Positions 24,486 to 33,622 of a stretch of 52,980 nucleotides of DNA are shown one piece after another. The stretch's first letter is position 1. Each line of letters begins with the position of its first letter. This DNA comes from Pseudomonadota bacterium (GTDB lineage Bacteria > Pseudomonadota > Gammaproteobacteria > Burkholderiales > Burkholderiaceae_C): positions 1 to 52,980 of the forward strand of contig JAKBNS010000242.1 in the NCBI GenBank assembly GCA_021830925.1, given 5' to 3'. A program made the translations under genes and the position numbers. Below the pieces are notes generated by a model. The model did not search any database, was not told the origin of the DNA, and worked only from the letters and a program-made list of their open reading frames with translations.

Positions 24486-25211
24486 TCAGGCGCCGGCTTG
24501 CGGGTCCATCCAGGCGAGCAGCGCGTCGCAAACCGCCCGCGGCTGCTCCATGGTCACCATGTGTCCGCTGTGCTCGATGAGCACCAGGCGCGAGCCGGGC
24601 AGCAGAGCCTGCATCTCCTCGTGGCGGGCCGGCGGGCTCCAGGTGTCGTCGCGCCCGCAGCCCAGCAGGACCGGGCAGTCCAGGGTAGGGAGCAGGGGCC
24701 GCGCATCGGGGCGCGCGAGCAGCGCGCGGATCTGTGCCTCGTACACCGTCGGGGTCTTGCGCTCCAGCATGTCCAGGATGGACTCGAACACCGGCGAGTC
24801 CCAGCGCGAGGGATGCACCATGCCGCGGGCCCAGTCGCGGGCCATCGCGCGCATGCCTTGCTCGCGCGCGATGCCCAGCCACTCCATGCGCCGCGCGCGC
24901 TCGCGTTCGCCGGCCTCGCCCGCGGGCAGCGGATCGATGCCGGTGTCCAGCAGGGCCAGGCGCAGCACGCGCCGCGGCGCCAGGCGCGCGACCTCCAGCG
25001 CCACGCGTCCGCCCATCGAATGCCCGGCCAGCGCGAAGCGCTCGGCGGGCGCGCCCTCGAGCACGCTGCGCGCCATGGCCTGCAGGGAATCGAGTTCGCC
25101 GTAGCCGGGAACCTGGCAGGAGACACCCTGCGCCGCCAGGGCCTCGACCTGCGCGCTCCACACGGCCTCGTCGCACAGCAGGCCGGGCAGCAGGATGCAG
25201 GGGGCGCTCAT
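24486..25211 (-). CDS. alpha/beta hydrolase
   Basis: A 241-residue alpha/beta hydrolase fold enzyme. The nucleophile elbow GHSMGG places Ser65; acid Asp188/189 (GRDDTWSPP) and His217 (HSGHMVTME) complete the triad. Substrate unknown; esterase or C-C hydrolase activity is possible. Its ATG overlaps the TetR stop (ATGA), so it is the third gene of an efflux pump-TetR-hydrolase operon. Confidence 0.88.
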   Translation of the reverse strand: MSAPCILLPGLLCDEAVWSAQVEALAAQGVSCQVPGYGELDSLQAMARSVLEGAPAERFALAGHSMGGRVALEVARLAPRRVLRLALLDTGIDPLPAGEAGERERARRMEWLGIAREQGMRAMARDWARGMVHPSRWDSPVFESILDMLERKTPTVYEAQIRALLARPDARPLLPTLDCPVLLGCGRDDTWSPPARHEEMQALLPGSRLVLIEHSGHMVTMEQPRAVCDALLAWMDPQAGA

Positions 25212-25825
25212 GACGCCGCCCCGGCCGCGCGTGCGCCGTCCTCGGCGGGGTGTCCCAGTGCCAGCGCAGCGTCCGCGGCGGCGCGCAGGAAGCGCGCGGA
25301 AAGCGCGGGATCTTGCATCAGCCGGGCCATCAGCAGGCCCCCCACCATCGTGGACAGGATGGCGATGGACGCGTCGCGCGTGACCTCGCCCGGCTCGGCC
25401 GACAGGATCCCGTCCAGCAGGTCCAGATAGCCGCGGGCCTCGGCCTCGAAGATCTCCCGCAGTCGCGCATCGCCGCGGCGCGCGGCATCGGCACCCAGCG
25501 CGACGAAGGCGCAGCCGTCCGCGACACGGTCGCGGTGCTCCGGCGACAGGTATCCACGCACGAAGCTGGCCAGCGCATCACCGCGCGCGCCGGCGACCTC
25601 GTGGGTCCAGCGCGCGCGCCCTCGGGACAGCGCGCGCTCGGCGGCCTGGCGGACCAGGTCCTCCTTGGAGTCGAAGTTCTTGTAGAAGCCGCCGTGGGTC
25701 AGGCCCGCGGCCTGCATGACCTCGCTCAGGCCGATGCCGTCGAATCCGCGGTCGCGAAACAGGCGCGCCGCGGAGGCGATGACCTCCTGGCGGTTCTTCT
25801 CGGCTTGTTCCTTGCTTACCTTCAT
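25208..25825 (-). CDS. TetR/AcrR family transcriptional regulator
   Basis: A 205-residue regulator. The helix-turn-helix is in residues 10-55 (IGLSEVMQAAGLTHGGFYKNFDSKEDL), a sequence common in TetR proteins that answer electrophiles and other toxic compounds. The C-terminal domain includes CAFVALGADAARRGDARLREIFE. It overlaps the pump gene's stop by ATGA and the hydrolase start by ATGA. Probably an autorepressor acting at the operator-like site upstream of the pump. Confidence 0.9.
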   Translation of the reverse strand: MKVSKEQAEKNRQEVIASAARLFRDRGFDGIGLSEVMQAAGLTHGGFYKNFDSKEDLVRQAAERALSRGRARWTHEVAGARGDALASFVRGYLSPEHRDRVADGCAFVALGADAARRGDARLREIFEAEARGYLDLLDGILSAEPGEVTRDASIAILSTMVGGLLMARLMQDPALSARFLRAAADAALALGHPAEDGARAAGAAS

Positions 25826-27417
25826 GCATTGGACCCGGAAGGGTTATGGGGCACCGGCAGGGTTTCCTCGTGGCTCACCAGCAGCCAGCTCAGCACCGCC
25901 GAAACCGCGGCGACCGCCGCAGCCACGAGCAGCACGTCGACGAAGCCCTGCGCGAAACCGGCGCGGGCCAGGGCTTGCAGGCCTCGCGCGGCGGCCTGGG
26001 AAAGGCCCGCGGTCGCGCCCGCCGGATCGCCCGCCACGATGTGCGAAACCAGCGTGCCGATCGGAGCATAAGGCCTGCTCGAGCCGGCCAGCGCGGCCGC
26101 CAGGTAATGGCGCGTGCGCCCGACCAGCACGACACCCAGGGCCGTGATGCCGACCACCAGTCCGACAAAGCGAAGCGTGGCGCCGATGCCGGAGGCCATG
26201 CCGGCGCGTTGCGGCGGGATCACGCTCATCGCCACCTTCGCCGTCTCGCCGTTGAGCAGCCCCGCGCCGCAGCCGGTCCAGGCCATGCCGACGGCCACCG
26301 CGGCATAGCCCGCGTGCCGGGCGATCAGCCAGGCCGTCAGCGCGTTGCCCGCGGCCGTGATCCACAGGCCGGCGCCGAGCAGCGTGCGTCCCGACATCCG
26401 GTGCGCGAGCGTGGTGGCCGCGCGCGGCACGATGAACAGCGGCAGCGCGAAGGGCAGCATGCGCAGGCCGGCCGCCGCGGGCCCGAAGCCGAAGGCGTTC
26501 TGCAGGTACAGCGGCAGGTAGGTCAGCATGACCTGGGCGGAGGCCGCGAAGCCCAGCATGGCGACGCTGCTGCCCAGGAAGGTGCGTCTGCGGAACAGCG
26601 CGAGATCCACCATCGGCCGCGCCTGCAGCCGTTCGGCGATCACGAAGCCGGCCGCCAGCGCGGCGCCGCCGGCGAGGCGCAGCAGCGTGGAGCGACTGCC
26701 CCAGCCCGCGGCGTTGGCGTCGATCATGGCCCACACGATCAGGAACAGCGCGCCGCCGAACAGCACCATGCCGGGCAGGTCGACGCGCCGGGCGTCCGGA
26801 TCCGACGACTCCTCCACGCTGGACAGGCTCAGCGCCAGCAGCGCGATGCCCACCGGCACGTTGACGATGAACACCCAGCGCCAGCCGAAGGCGGCGGTCA
26901 CCGCGCCGCCCACGACCGGGCCCAGCGCGACCGCCACGCCCATGACCGTGCCCCAGACGGCGAAGGCATGGGCGCGCTGCGGGCCGCGGAACACGTGACC
27001 CAGCACGGCCAGCGCGGCGCTGAGCTGCAGCGCTCCGCCGATGCCCTGCAGGGTGCGCGCGGCGTTGAGGATGCGCGCGTCGGGGGCGAGACCGCACAGC
27101 AGCGAGGCCAGCGTGAACACCACCAGCCCGGTGAGCATCAGCCGGCGCCGCCCGAAGCGGTCCGCCAGCGCGCCGGCGGGCATCAGGCAGGCGGCGAAGC
27201 TCAGGATGTAGGCGCTCACCACCCATTCGATGTCCGCGAACGAGGTGCCCAGGCTGCGGGCGATGGCGGGCAGCGACACCGCCACCACGTTCGAGTCCAG
27301 CATGAGCATGAACGAAACCCCCGAGACGCTGAGCAGCACCCGCGCGGCGCGCCCCGAGATGCGCGGCGACGCCCGCCTTGCGGCCGCCTGTGCGGAGATT
27401 GTTTCGATCGAGGTCAT
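25822..27417 (-). CDS. MFS transporter, DHA2 (14-TM) drug efflux family
   Basis: A 531-residue major facilitator protein. The DHA2 start LDSNVVAVSLPAIARSLG near 40-57 and motif A GALADRFGRRRLML near 83-96 are visible; motif C GPVVGGAVTAAFGWRWVFIVNVPVG near 165-189 marks a drug:H+ antiporter. Fourteen membrane segments fit the length. It is the first gene of a pump-TetR-hydrolase operon with ATGA overlaps, preceded by an operator-like repeat. Confidence 0.9.
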   Translation of the reverse strand: MTSIETISAQAAARRASPRISGRAARVLLSVSGVSFMLMLDSNVVAVSLPAIARSLGTSFADIEWVVSAYILSFAACLMPAGALADRFGRRRLMLTGLVVFTLASLLCGLAPDARILNAARTLQGIGGALQLSAALAVLGHVFRGPQRAHAFAVWGTVMGVAVALGPVVGGAVTAAFGWRWVFIVNVPVGIALLALSLSSVEESSDPDARRVDLPGMVLFGGALFLIVWAMIDANAAGWGSRSTLLRLAGGAALAAGFVIAERLQARPMVDLALFRRRTFLGSSVAMLGFAASAQVMLTYLPLYLQNAFGFGPAAAGLRMLPFALPLFIVPRAATTLAHRMSGRTLLGAGLWITAAGNALTAWLIARHAGYAAVAVGMAWTGCGAGLLNGETAKVAMSVIPPQRAGMASGIGATLRFVGLVVGITALGVVLVGRTRHYLAAALAGSSRPYAPIGTLVSHIVAGDPAGATAGLSQAAARGLQALARAGFAQGFVDVLLVAAAVAAVSAVLSWLLVSHEETLPVPHNPSGSNA

Positions 27418-27444
27418 GCTGACTCACTCCCGGTGGATCGGATC

Positions 27445-27470
27445 GTTAGATGATAGACAACATCATAACG
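27445..27470. promoter_or_regulatory. AT-rich operator-like repeat upstream of the DHA2 pump
   Basis: ATGAT (27450-27454) and ATCAT (27462-27466), flanked by GTTA and AAC, form an interrupted inverted repeat about 30 bp upstream of the pump start. It sits in the 171-bp, unusually AT-rich gap that separates the pump from the AAHS transporter. Likely site for the TetR protein of the operon. Confidence 0.4.
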
Positions 27471-27588
27471 AACATCCGGGAAATCCGCTGATCGCGGAAC
27501 GGAGCCGGCTAATTCCTTTCCATTGACATTGAATGCAAGAGTGGGGTGAGATGTTTTTGATGTTGTGCGAAATAATGAGTCCGCCCGA

Positions 27589-28905
27589 TCAGGCGTGGCG
27601 CGGTCGTAGCGCCCGCTTGACTTCCAGTGCGATCGCGGCCAGCAGCCCCGGGATGCCGACGATCAGGAAAATCGTCGACAACCCGGCGTGGCGCGCGGCC
27701 AGCATGCCCACCAGGACGGAGCCGGCGACGCCGCCGAAGCGGCCGATGCCCAGCATCCAGCCGATTCCGGCCCCGCGGCCCTGCGTGGGGTAGTAGGCCG
27801 CGGCCAGAGCCGGCATCGAGGACTGCGCGGTGTTCATCAGCGCGCCGCCGACGAACACGGTCAGCGTGAGCAGGCCGAGGTCGCCCATCACGTGGCCGAT
27901 CAGGTAGATCAGCACGGCGGTCAGCGCGTAGGCGGCCGCGACCACGCGATCGGCCTGGAATCGGTCCATCAGCATGCCGGCCGCCACCGCGCCGATGCCG
28001 CCCAGCGGGAACAGGGCGGTGATCAGCGTGGCCTGGCGTGGCGCCATGCCGGCGTCCTTGAACAAGATGGGCATCCAGTTGATCAGGGCGTAGAAGATCA
28101 CCAGGCCCATGAAATAGGCGATCCACAGCATCACCGAGCCGGCCAGGTGCGAGCGGCCGAGTACCGCGGCGAGGCCGCGCGGGCCGTGGGTGTCCTCGGC
28201 TGTATCGAGCACGAAGTGCTCGACCTCGCGGGCGGCGGGCGAAATGCGCGCCAGAATCTCGCGCACCCGCGCGCCGTCGACCCCGCGCGCCAGCAGGTAG
28301 CGTACCGATTCGGGCAGGCGCCACTGCAGCAGCACCGCCAGCAGCAGCGGCACGATGCCGCCCGCCAGCAGCACGCTGCGCCAGCCCCACAGGGGAATCA
28401 TCCACGCGGCCAGGAAGCCACCGCCCGCGGCACCGACGGGAAAGGCGCAGAACATGGCGTTGGTGAACATGGCGCGGCGACGCGACGGGGCGAATTCGCC
28501 GGTCAGCGCCACCGCGCCCGGAGCCGCCGCACCCAGGCCGAAGCCGGTGAACAGGCGCATCGCGGTGAGCATGCGCAGGTCCGCGGCGAAGCTGGCCAGC
28601 AGGCTGGCCGCGCCGAACACCAGCAGCGCGCCGAACAGCACCTTCTTGCGCCCGATGCGGTCGGCCAGCGGCCCGGCGATCAGCGGGCCGGCGGCGAAGC
28701 CCACCAGCGCGGCGCTGAGCACGGGGCCCAGATCGCCGCGTTGCAGACCCCATTGCTGCAGCAGCGACGGCGCGATGTAGCCGATGGCGGCCGTGTCGAA
28801 TCCGTCCATCAGGATGATCGTGAAACACAGCGCGACGATCAGCCACTGGTACGGCGAGAACGGCGAGGTGTCGATGAATTCCTGCAGGTCCTGGGTGTTG
28901 CGCAT
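27589..28905 (-). CDS. MFS transporter, aromatic acid:H+ symporter (AAHS) family
   Basis: A 438-residue, 12-TM transporter. DGFDTAAIGYIAPSLLQQWG near 34-53 and GPLADRIGRKKVLF near 78-91 are close to PcaK/MucK/BenK signatures, which import aromatic acids with protons. It follows the ThDP-enzyme gene by 42 nt on the same strand, with a LysR gene further upstream. Import of an aromatic 2-oxo acid or a related acid for the ThDP enzyme is a reasonable inference. Exact substrate unknown. Confidence 0.88.
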   Translation of the reverse strand: MRNTQDLQEFIDTSPFSPYQWLIVALCFTIILMDGFDTAAIGYIAPSLLQQWGLQRGDLGPVLSAALVGFAAGPLIAGPLADRIGRKKVLFGALLVFGAASLLASFAADLRMLTAMRLFTGFGLGAAAPGAVALTGEFAPSRRRAMFTNAMFCAFPVGAAGGGFLAAWMIPLWGWRSVLLAGGIVPLLLAVLLQWRLPESVRYLLARGVDGARVREILARISPAAREVEHFVLDTAEDTHGPRGLAAVLGRSHLAGSVMLWIAYFMGLVIFYALINWMPILFKDAGMAPRQATLITALFPLGGIGAVAAGMLMDRFQADRVVAAAYALTAVLIYLIGHVMGDLGLLTLTVFVGGALMNTAQSSMPALAAAYYPTQGRGAGIGWMLGIGRFGGVAGSVLVGMLAARHAGLSTIFLIVGIPGLLAAIALEVKRALRPRHA

Positions 28906-28947
28906 GGCTCTTGTCTCCGGAATGGTTTTGTGTGCGCGATGCCCGGC

Positions 28948-30666
28948 TCAGAGTTCGCCGACCTGTACGTCGAGTACCGCGGCGCGTCCCTCGTCCAGCG
29001 CCGCGAAGGCTTCGCGCAGAGCCGGTTCGACCTCGTCGGCGCGGCTGATCCGGCGTCCCCAGGAGCCGCCGGCCGCGGCGGCGATGCCGGCGTGATCGGG
29101 CGCCGGCGCAAAGGACACACCCAGGTCCTCGGAGCGGCCCACGGCGTCCTCGGCATGCAGCGCCAGCGCCGACAGCTTGGGGGACTTCCAGCCGCCGTTG
29201 TTGAAGATCACGGTGAGGAAGGGGGCGGCATAGCGCCGCGCCATCCAGTGCACCGACGAGGGCACCGAGAACAGGTAGGAGCCGTCGCCGCACATGACCA
29301 CGACCCGGGAGCCGGGGCGCATCAGGCGCACCCCGAAGGCGGCACCGCCGCTCCAGCCCAGCGAGCCGCCGCCGCTGGCCAGCAGACTGCCGGGCTCGCT
29401 CAGGCGCAGGTGGTTGATCACCGTGTGGTAGTTGGAAATCCCCTCGTTGCACACGATGGTGTCGCGATCGATGTACGGGCGCAGGCAGGCGCTGAGGTAC
29501 TCGGGCGTGATGCTCGCGTCGGCCGGAATCGCCTCCAGCGCCTGCAGTTGCGCATCGCGTTGCGCGTGCAGCGCGGCGATGCGCGCGCGCCGCTGCTCGA
29601 TCGCCTGCAGGGGCAACGCGCGGCGATCGAGCTCGGCGTCGAGCTGGCGCAGCGCACACAGCGCGTCGGCCTGCGCCGAGCGTTCGGCGCCGATGTACCA
29701 CAGCGGCATGGCCTGCTTGAGCGCATCCACGTCGATGTGGAAGATGCGCGCGTCGCGCCGGGGCCGGTTCACGGTGGGGATCCACGGCACGTCGCTGTCG
29801 AGTACCAGCACCACGTCGGCCTCGGCGAGCAGCGGGTTCTGCACCGGCTGGTTCCACTGGTTGCCCAGGTACATGGGGTCGTCGGTGGGCAGGTTCAGGC
29901 AGGACGGCGCCGACTCGCACACCGGGATGGCCAGGCGTGTGCTCAGGCGCTGCAGCGCGTGCACGGCCTCGGGGCGCCGTCCCAGATGCGAGGTGACGAT
30001 CAGCGGCGCGCGTGCCTCGCACAGCGCGTCGGCCAGTTCCTCCAGCATGGCGGGCGCCAGTGCCAGCGGCTCCAGCGGCCGAGCGAGCACCGGTGCGGCC
30101 TGCAGCGCGGGAACTTCCTGCTCGAGCACTTCGCGCGCGGCGCTGAGGTAGACCGGTCCCTGCGGCGCGCTGCAGGCGATGCGCAGCGCGCGGGCAAGCA
30201 CCTGCGGCAGGTTGTGGCCGACGCGGATTTCGTAGTCGTACTTCATGTAGCCGCGCACGATGCCGTGCTGGTCGTGCACGTCCTGGATCCAGTGGATGAA
30301 CTCGTTGCGGCTCCCGCGCAGCTCGCCCTCCTGGGTCAGCGGCGAGGCCCCCGCGAAGATCAGCACCGGCACGCGCCCGCGCGCGGCGTTGTGCACCGCG
30401 CCGGCCAGCGCCTGCGTGCCGCACTCCACGTGCACCACCACGGCCTGCGGGCGCCCGCTGGCCAGCGCGCAGCCGTGCGCGGCCGACAGCGCGACCATTT
30501 CGTTCGGGCAGGTGATCAGGCGCGGCAGCGCGCGACCTTGCTCGCGGGCCTGCTCGATGGCTTCGAGCAGCGGCGGGTGGTCGCTGCCGAGGTTGGCGAA
30601 GAGGAATTCGATGCCGAGCTGCTGCAGGCTTTCGAGCAGCAGCGCGGCGGTGGTCTGGTTGGGCAT
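28948..30666 (-). CDS. thiamine diphosphate-dependent enzyme (acetolactate synthase/benzoylformate decarboxylase superfamily)
   Basis: A 572-residue protein with the three domains of the pyruvate oxidase-like family. The cofactor-activating Glu56 lies in CPNEMVALSAAHG, and the ThDP/Mg motif runs from GDGS (460-463) to NN (489-490). It differs from IlvB by lacking its usual subunit-contact sequences, and no small regulatory subunit is nearby. Together with the AAHS transporter and a LysR gene it suggests decarboxylation or carboligation of an imported organic acid. The reaction cannot be assigned. Confidence 0.85.
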   Translation of the reverse strand: MPNQTTAALLLESLQQLGIEFLFANLGSDHPPLLEAIEQAREQGRALPRLITCPNEMVALSAAHGCALASGRPQAVVVHVECGTQALAGAVHNAARGRVPVLIFAGASPLTQEGELRGSRNEFIHWIQDVHDQHGIVRGYMKYDYEIRVGHNLPQVLARALRIACSAPQGPVYLSAAREVLEQEVPALQAAPVLARPLEPLALAPAMLEELADALCEARAPLIVTSHLGRRPEAVHALQRLSTRLAIPVCESAPSCLNLPTDDPMYLGNQWNQPVQNPLLAEADVVLVLDSDVPWIPTVNRPRRDARIFHIDVDALKQAMPLWYIGAERSAQADALCALRQLDAELDRRALPLQAIEQRRARIAALHAQRDAQLQALEAIPADASITPEYLSACLRPYIDRDTIVCNEGISNYHTVINHLRLSEPGSLLASGGGSLGWSGGAAFGVRLMRPGSRVVVMCGDGSYLFSVPSSVHWMARRYAAPFLTVIFNNGGWKSPKLSALALHAEDAVGRSEDLGVSFAPAPDHAGIAAAAGGSWGRRISRADEVEPALREAFAALDEGRAAVLDVQVGEL

Positions 30667-30699
30667 GGATCGTCCCGTGGTCCGGAATGCGGGCTGGAC

Positions 30700-30717
30700 G
30701 GCCAGTCTAGACAGGCC
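30700..30717. promoter_or_regulatory. LysR-type palindrome upstream of the ThDP-enzyme gene
   Basis: GGCC-AG-TCTAGA-CA-GGCC, an interrupted palindrome matching at 14 of 18 positions, 34 bp upstream of the enzyme's start, in the 91-bp gap after the LysR gene. Candidate binding site for that regulator. Confidence 0.35.
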
Positions 30718-30757
30718 TTCCGGCGCGGGACAATGCCCCTTGCCGCATTTGGGATAT

Positions 30758-31651
30758 TCACGGAATCGATGGTTCGCGCTCGTCGCGGTAGAGCTCGAGG
30801 AACAGGTCGCGAAACCAGCGCAGCCCGGGGTCGGTCGTATAACGCCGGTGCCAGTGCAGACTAACGCGGATGAGCGGCGGCGAGCCCGGCGCCTGGCGCA
30901 GTTGCAGCGGCGTGCCCGGCATCCACTGGGCCACCTGGTCGGCCACGTTGCGCGGCAGCAGCACCGCGAGATCGTTGCGCGCCAGCAGCGCGGGCAGCAC
31001 CATGAAATTGGGCAGCCACAGGCGAATGCGCGATTCCAGCCCCGCCGCGCGCAGGATTTCGAGGGTCTGCGGATGGGAAGTGACCGCCGCGTAGTCGGCG
31101 TCGGCCTGTGCGTGCTCGGCGCGGCGCAGTTCCACGTAGCGCTCCACCAGTACCGGTTCCGACACCAGGCCCTGATCGTGCAGGTGCGGCAGGTAGCCCA
31201 CGGCCAGGTCCAGGCGCGCGGCGTCCAGCGCGGCCGCCAGCTCGGTCGAGGCGATCTGGGGCAACTCCAGCGTGATGCCGGGCGCGCGACGACGCAGCTC
31301 GGCCAGCAGCCCGGGCAGGAAGGCCACGCTGCCGAAATCGGTCATGTACACGCGCAGCGTGCGGGTGCTGCGAACGGGGTCGAATTGCAGGTGTTCGTCG
31401 AGCATGGCCTGCAGATTGCGCAGCGCCGGCCCCAGCGCCGCCGCGACCCGATCGGCCACCACGGTGGGCGCCATGCCCGACTGATGGCGCACGAACAGCG
31501 GGTCCGAGAACAGCAGGCGCAGGCGGGTCAGCCCGTGGCTGACCGAGGGCTGGGTGAGCCCGATGCGCAGCGCGGCGCGGCTGACGCTGCGCTCGGCGTA
31601 CACCGCATCGAAGATCTTCAGCAGGTTGAGATCGACCCCGTGGAGTTCCAT
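30758..31651 (-). CDS. LysR family transcriptional regulator
   Basis: A 297-residue LysR protein of the NodD/LinR-like subgroup, starting MELHGVDLNLLKIFDAVYAERSV. The winged helix is at 6-65 (TQPSVSHGLTRLRLLFSDPLFVR). It is encoded upstream of and on the same strand as the ThDP-enzyme and AAHS transporter genes, and divergent from the CLC transporter gene. The ATG at 31651 is the usual subgroup start. Confidence 0.88.
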   Translation of the reverse strand: MELHGVDLNLLKIFDAVYAERSVSRAALRIGLTQPSVSHGLTRLRLLFSDPLFVRHQSGMAPTVVADRVAAALGPALRNLQAMLDEHLQFDPVRSTRTLRVYMTDFGSVAFLPGLLAELRRRAPGITLELPQIASTELAAALDAARLDLAVGYLPHLHDQGLVSEPVLVERYVELRRAEHAQADADYAAVTSHPQTLEILRAAGLESRIRLWLPNFMVLPALLARNDLAVLLPRNVADQVAQWMPGTPLQLRQAPGSPPLIRVSLHWHRRYTTDPGLRWFRDLFLELYRDEREPSIP

Positions 31652-31807
31652 GGACTGGCCCGTCGCGAACTGCCGCGGATGGTACCCCGCGCGGAAGGCG
31701 CGACCCGTCACGGTACGTCTCGGGACATATTCGAATTCAGGTATGCTTTTTGCCGATTTGCTCCTCAGACTTCCATCGCGAGCGGCCGGCCGCCGCCGCG
31801 CATCGTC

Positions 31808-33622
31808 ATGAACCCCAGTTCGAATTCCCCGCATTCCCCGGTACCGGTTTCGCCGTCGCTGGAGCCGCTGGCGCGTACCGCGCACATCGGCAACGATCCG
31901 GGAGGGGTGGGCACGCGCACCCTGTACATGCTGCTGCTTGCCGGGCTGGTCGGCGTGGCCGCGGTACCGGTGGCCAAGGTGCTGCTGCTGCTCATCGGGC
32001 TGATCACCCACCTGAGCTTCCAGGGGCGCTGGGACTGGACCATGGGCGTGCCCGGGCACAACCACCTGGGGGCCTGGGTGATCGCGGTGCCGGTGCTCGG
32101 TTCGGTGATCGTGGGAATCATGGCGCGCTATGGCTCGCCTGCCATTCGCGGTCACGGCATTCCCGAGGCGATGGAGCAGATCCTGCTCAACCGCAGCCGC
32201 ATTTCGGCGCGTGTGCTGTGGCTCAAGCCGCTGTCGGCGGCGATCTCCATCGGCACCGGAGGTCCCTTCGGCGCCGAGGGCCCGATCATCGCCACCGGTG
32301 GCGCGCTGGGTTCGCTGTTCGGCCAATGGCTGCACATTACCCCCGACGAACGCAAGACCCTGCTGGCGGCCGGGGCCGCGGCGGGCATGACGGCGGTGTT
32401 CGGCACCCCGGTGGCGGCGGTGCTGCTGGCGGTGGAATTGCTGTTGTTCGAATTCCGCCCCGCCTCGCTGCTGCCGGTGATCGGCGCTTGCGCCGCCGCC
32501 GCCGCGTTGCGCGTGGTGCTGCTGGGCAACCACCCCTTTTTCGCCATGCCGGCGCTGGCATGGCCGCAGCCGGGCGCATTGCTGGCCACGGTGCTCCTGG
32601 GCGCGCTCGTGGGCCTGGTCGCGGTGGGAGTCACGCGGGCGCTGTATGCCATCGAGGATGCCTTCGAGCACCTACCCGTGCACTGGATGTGGTGGCCGGC
32701 GCTGGGCGCGGTGGCGGTCGGCCTGATCGGCTGGTGGCAGCCGCGCACCCTGGGCGTGGGCTACGACAACATCACCGCCGCGCTGGGCGGCAGCCTGGGC
32801 GTGGGGGCCTTGCTGATGCTCGGCGCGGCCAAGCTGGTGTCGTGGGCGATCGCGCTGGGCAGCGGAACCTCCGGCGGCACGCTGGCTCCGTTGATGACCG
32901 TCGGCGCCTGCCTCGGCGCCGTGCTGGGCTACGGCGTGGCGGCGGCCTTTCCGGGGCTCGGGCTGGATCCGCGCATGGCGGCCCTGATCGGCATGGCGGC
33001 GATGTTCGCCGGAGCCTCGCGCGCCTTGTTCACCTCGGTGGTGTTCGCGCTGGAGGCGACCTGGCAGACCTCGGGCCTGCTGGCGCTGATGATCGGCTGC
33101 GCCAGTGCCTACATGGTCTCGGGCCTGCTCATGCGCGAGACCATCATGACCGAGAAGATCGCGCGTCGCGGCGTGCGCGTGCCCAGCGCCTACCAGGCCG
33201 ACCCCTTCGCCCAGGCCCGCGTGGCCGATCACGCCAGCATGCAGGCGCTGGGCCTGCGCGCGTCGCAGACGGTGGAGCAATTGCGAGCCTGGCTGCAGCA
33301 GCAGGGCAGCGCCGCGCACCAGGGCTACGCGCTGGTGGACGAGGCCGGGCGCGTGGTCGGAGTGTTCACGCGCCGCGATCTGGCGCGCCAGGGCCTGGAC
33401 GCGCAGGCGCCGCTGGCCAGCCTGACCACGCGTGAGCCGGTCGTGGTGCGCGCCGAGCAGTCCCTGCACGAGGCGCTCAATCTGATGACCCTGCATGGCG
33501 TGGGCCGCCTGCCGGTGGTGGACGACGCGGACGGGGTCACGCTGCGCGGCATGCTCACGCGCAGCGATGTGCTCGGCGCGTGGCGCCAGCGGGCGCTGCA
33601 CGCCACGCGCCTGGGCCATTGA
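31808..33622 (+). CDS. CLC-family chloride/anion transporter with CBS domains
   Basis: A 604-residue protein: a CLC membrane domain (about 35-445) and two C-terminal CBS domains (about 480-600). The anion-path motifs are recognisable: GHGIP (115-119) where E. coli ClcA has GSGIP, GAEGP (155-159) with the gating Glu157, and GTSGGTLAP. At the place of the ClcA proton glutamate (Glu203) the alignment by eye gives Leu211 (AVELL), so coupling may differ or be absent. CBS domains suggest control by a nucleotide. The stop overlaps the start of the HPP gene. Anion specificity unknown; nitrate or nitrite is possible given the neighbourhood. Confidence 0.9.
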   Translation: MNPSSNSPHSPVPVSPSLEPLARTAHIGNDPGGVGTRTLYMLLLAGLVGVAAVPVAKVLLLLIGLITHLSFQGRWDWTMGVPGHNHLGAWVIAVPVLGSVIVGIMARYGSPAIRGHGIPEAMEQILLNRSRISARVLWLKPLSAAISIGTGGPFGAEGPIIATGGALGSLFGQWLHITPDERKTLLAAGAAAGMTAVFGTPVAAVLLAVELLLFEFRPASLLPVIGACAAAAALRVVLLGNHPFFAMPALAWPQPGALLATVLLGALVGLVAVGVTRALYAIEDAFEHLPVHWMWWPALGAVAVGLIGWWQPRTLGVGYDNITAALGGSLGVGALLMLGAAKLVSWAIALGSGTSGGTLAPLMTVGACLGAVLGYGVAAAFPGLGLDPRMAALIGMAAMFAGASRALFTSVVFALEATWQTSGLLALMIGCASAYMVSGLLMRETIMTEKIARRGVRVPSAYQADPFAQARVADHASMQALGLRASQTVEQLRAWLQQQGSAAHQGYALVDEAGRVVGVFTRRDLARQGLDAQAPLASLTTREPVVVRAEQSLHEALNLMTLHGVGRLPVVDDADGVTLRGMLTRSDVLGAWRQRALHATRLGH

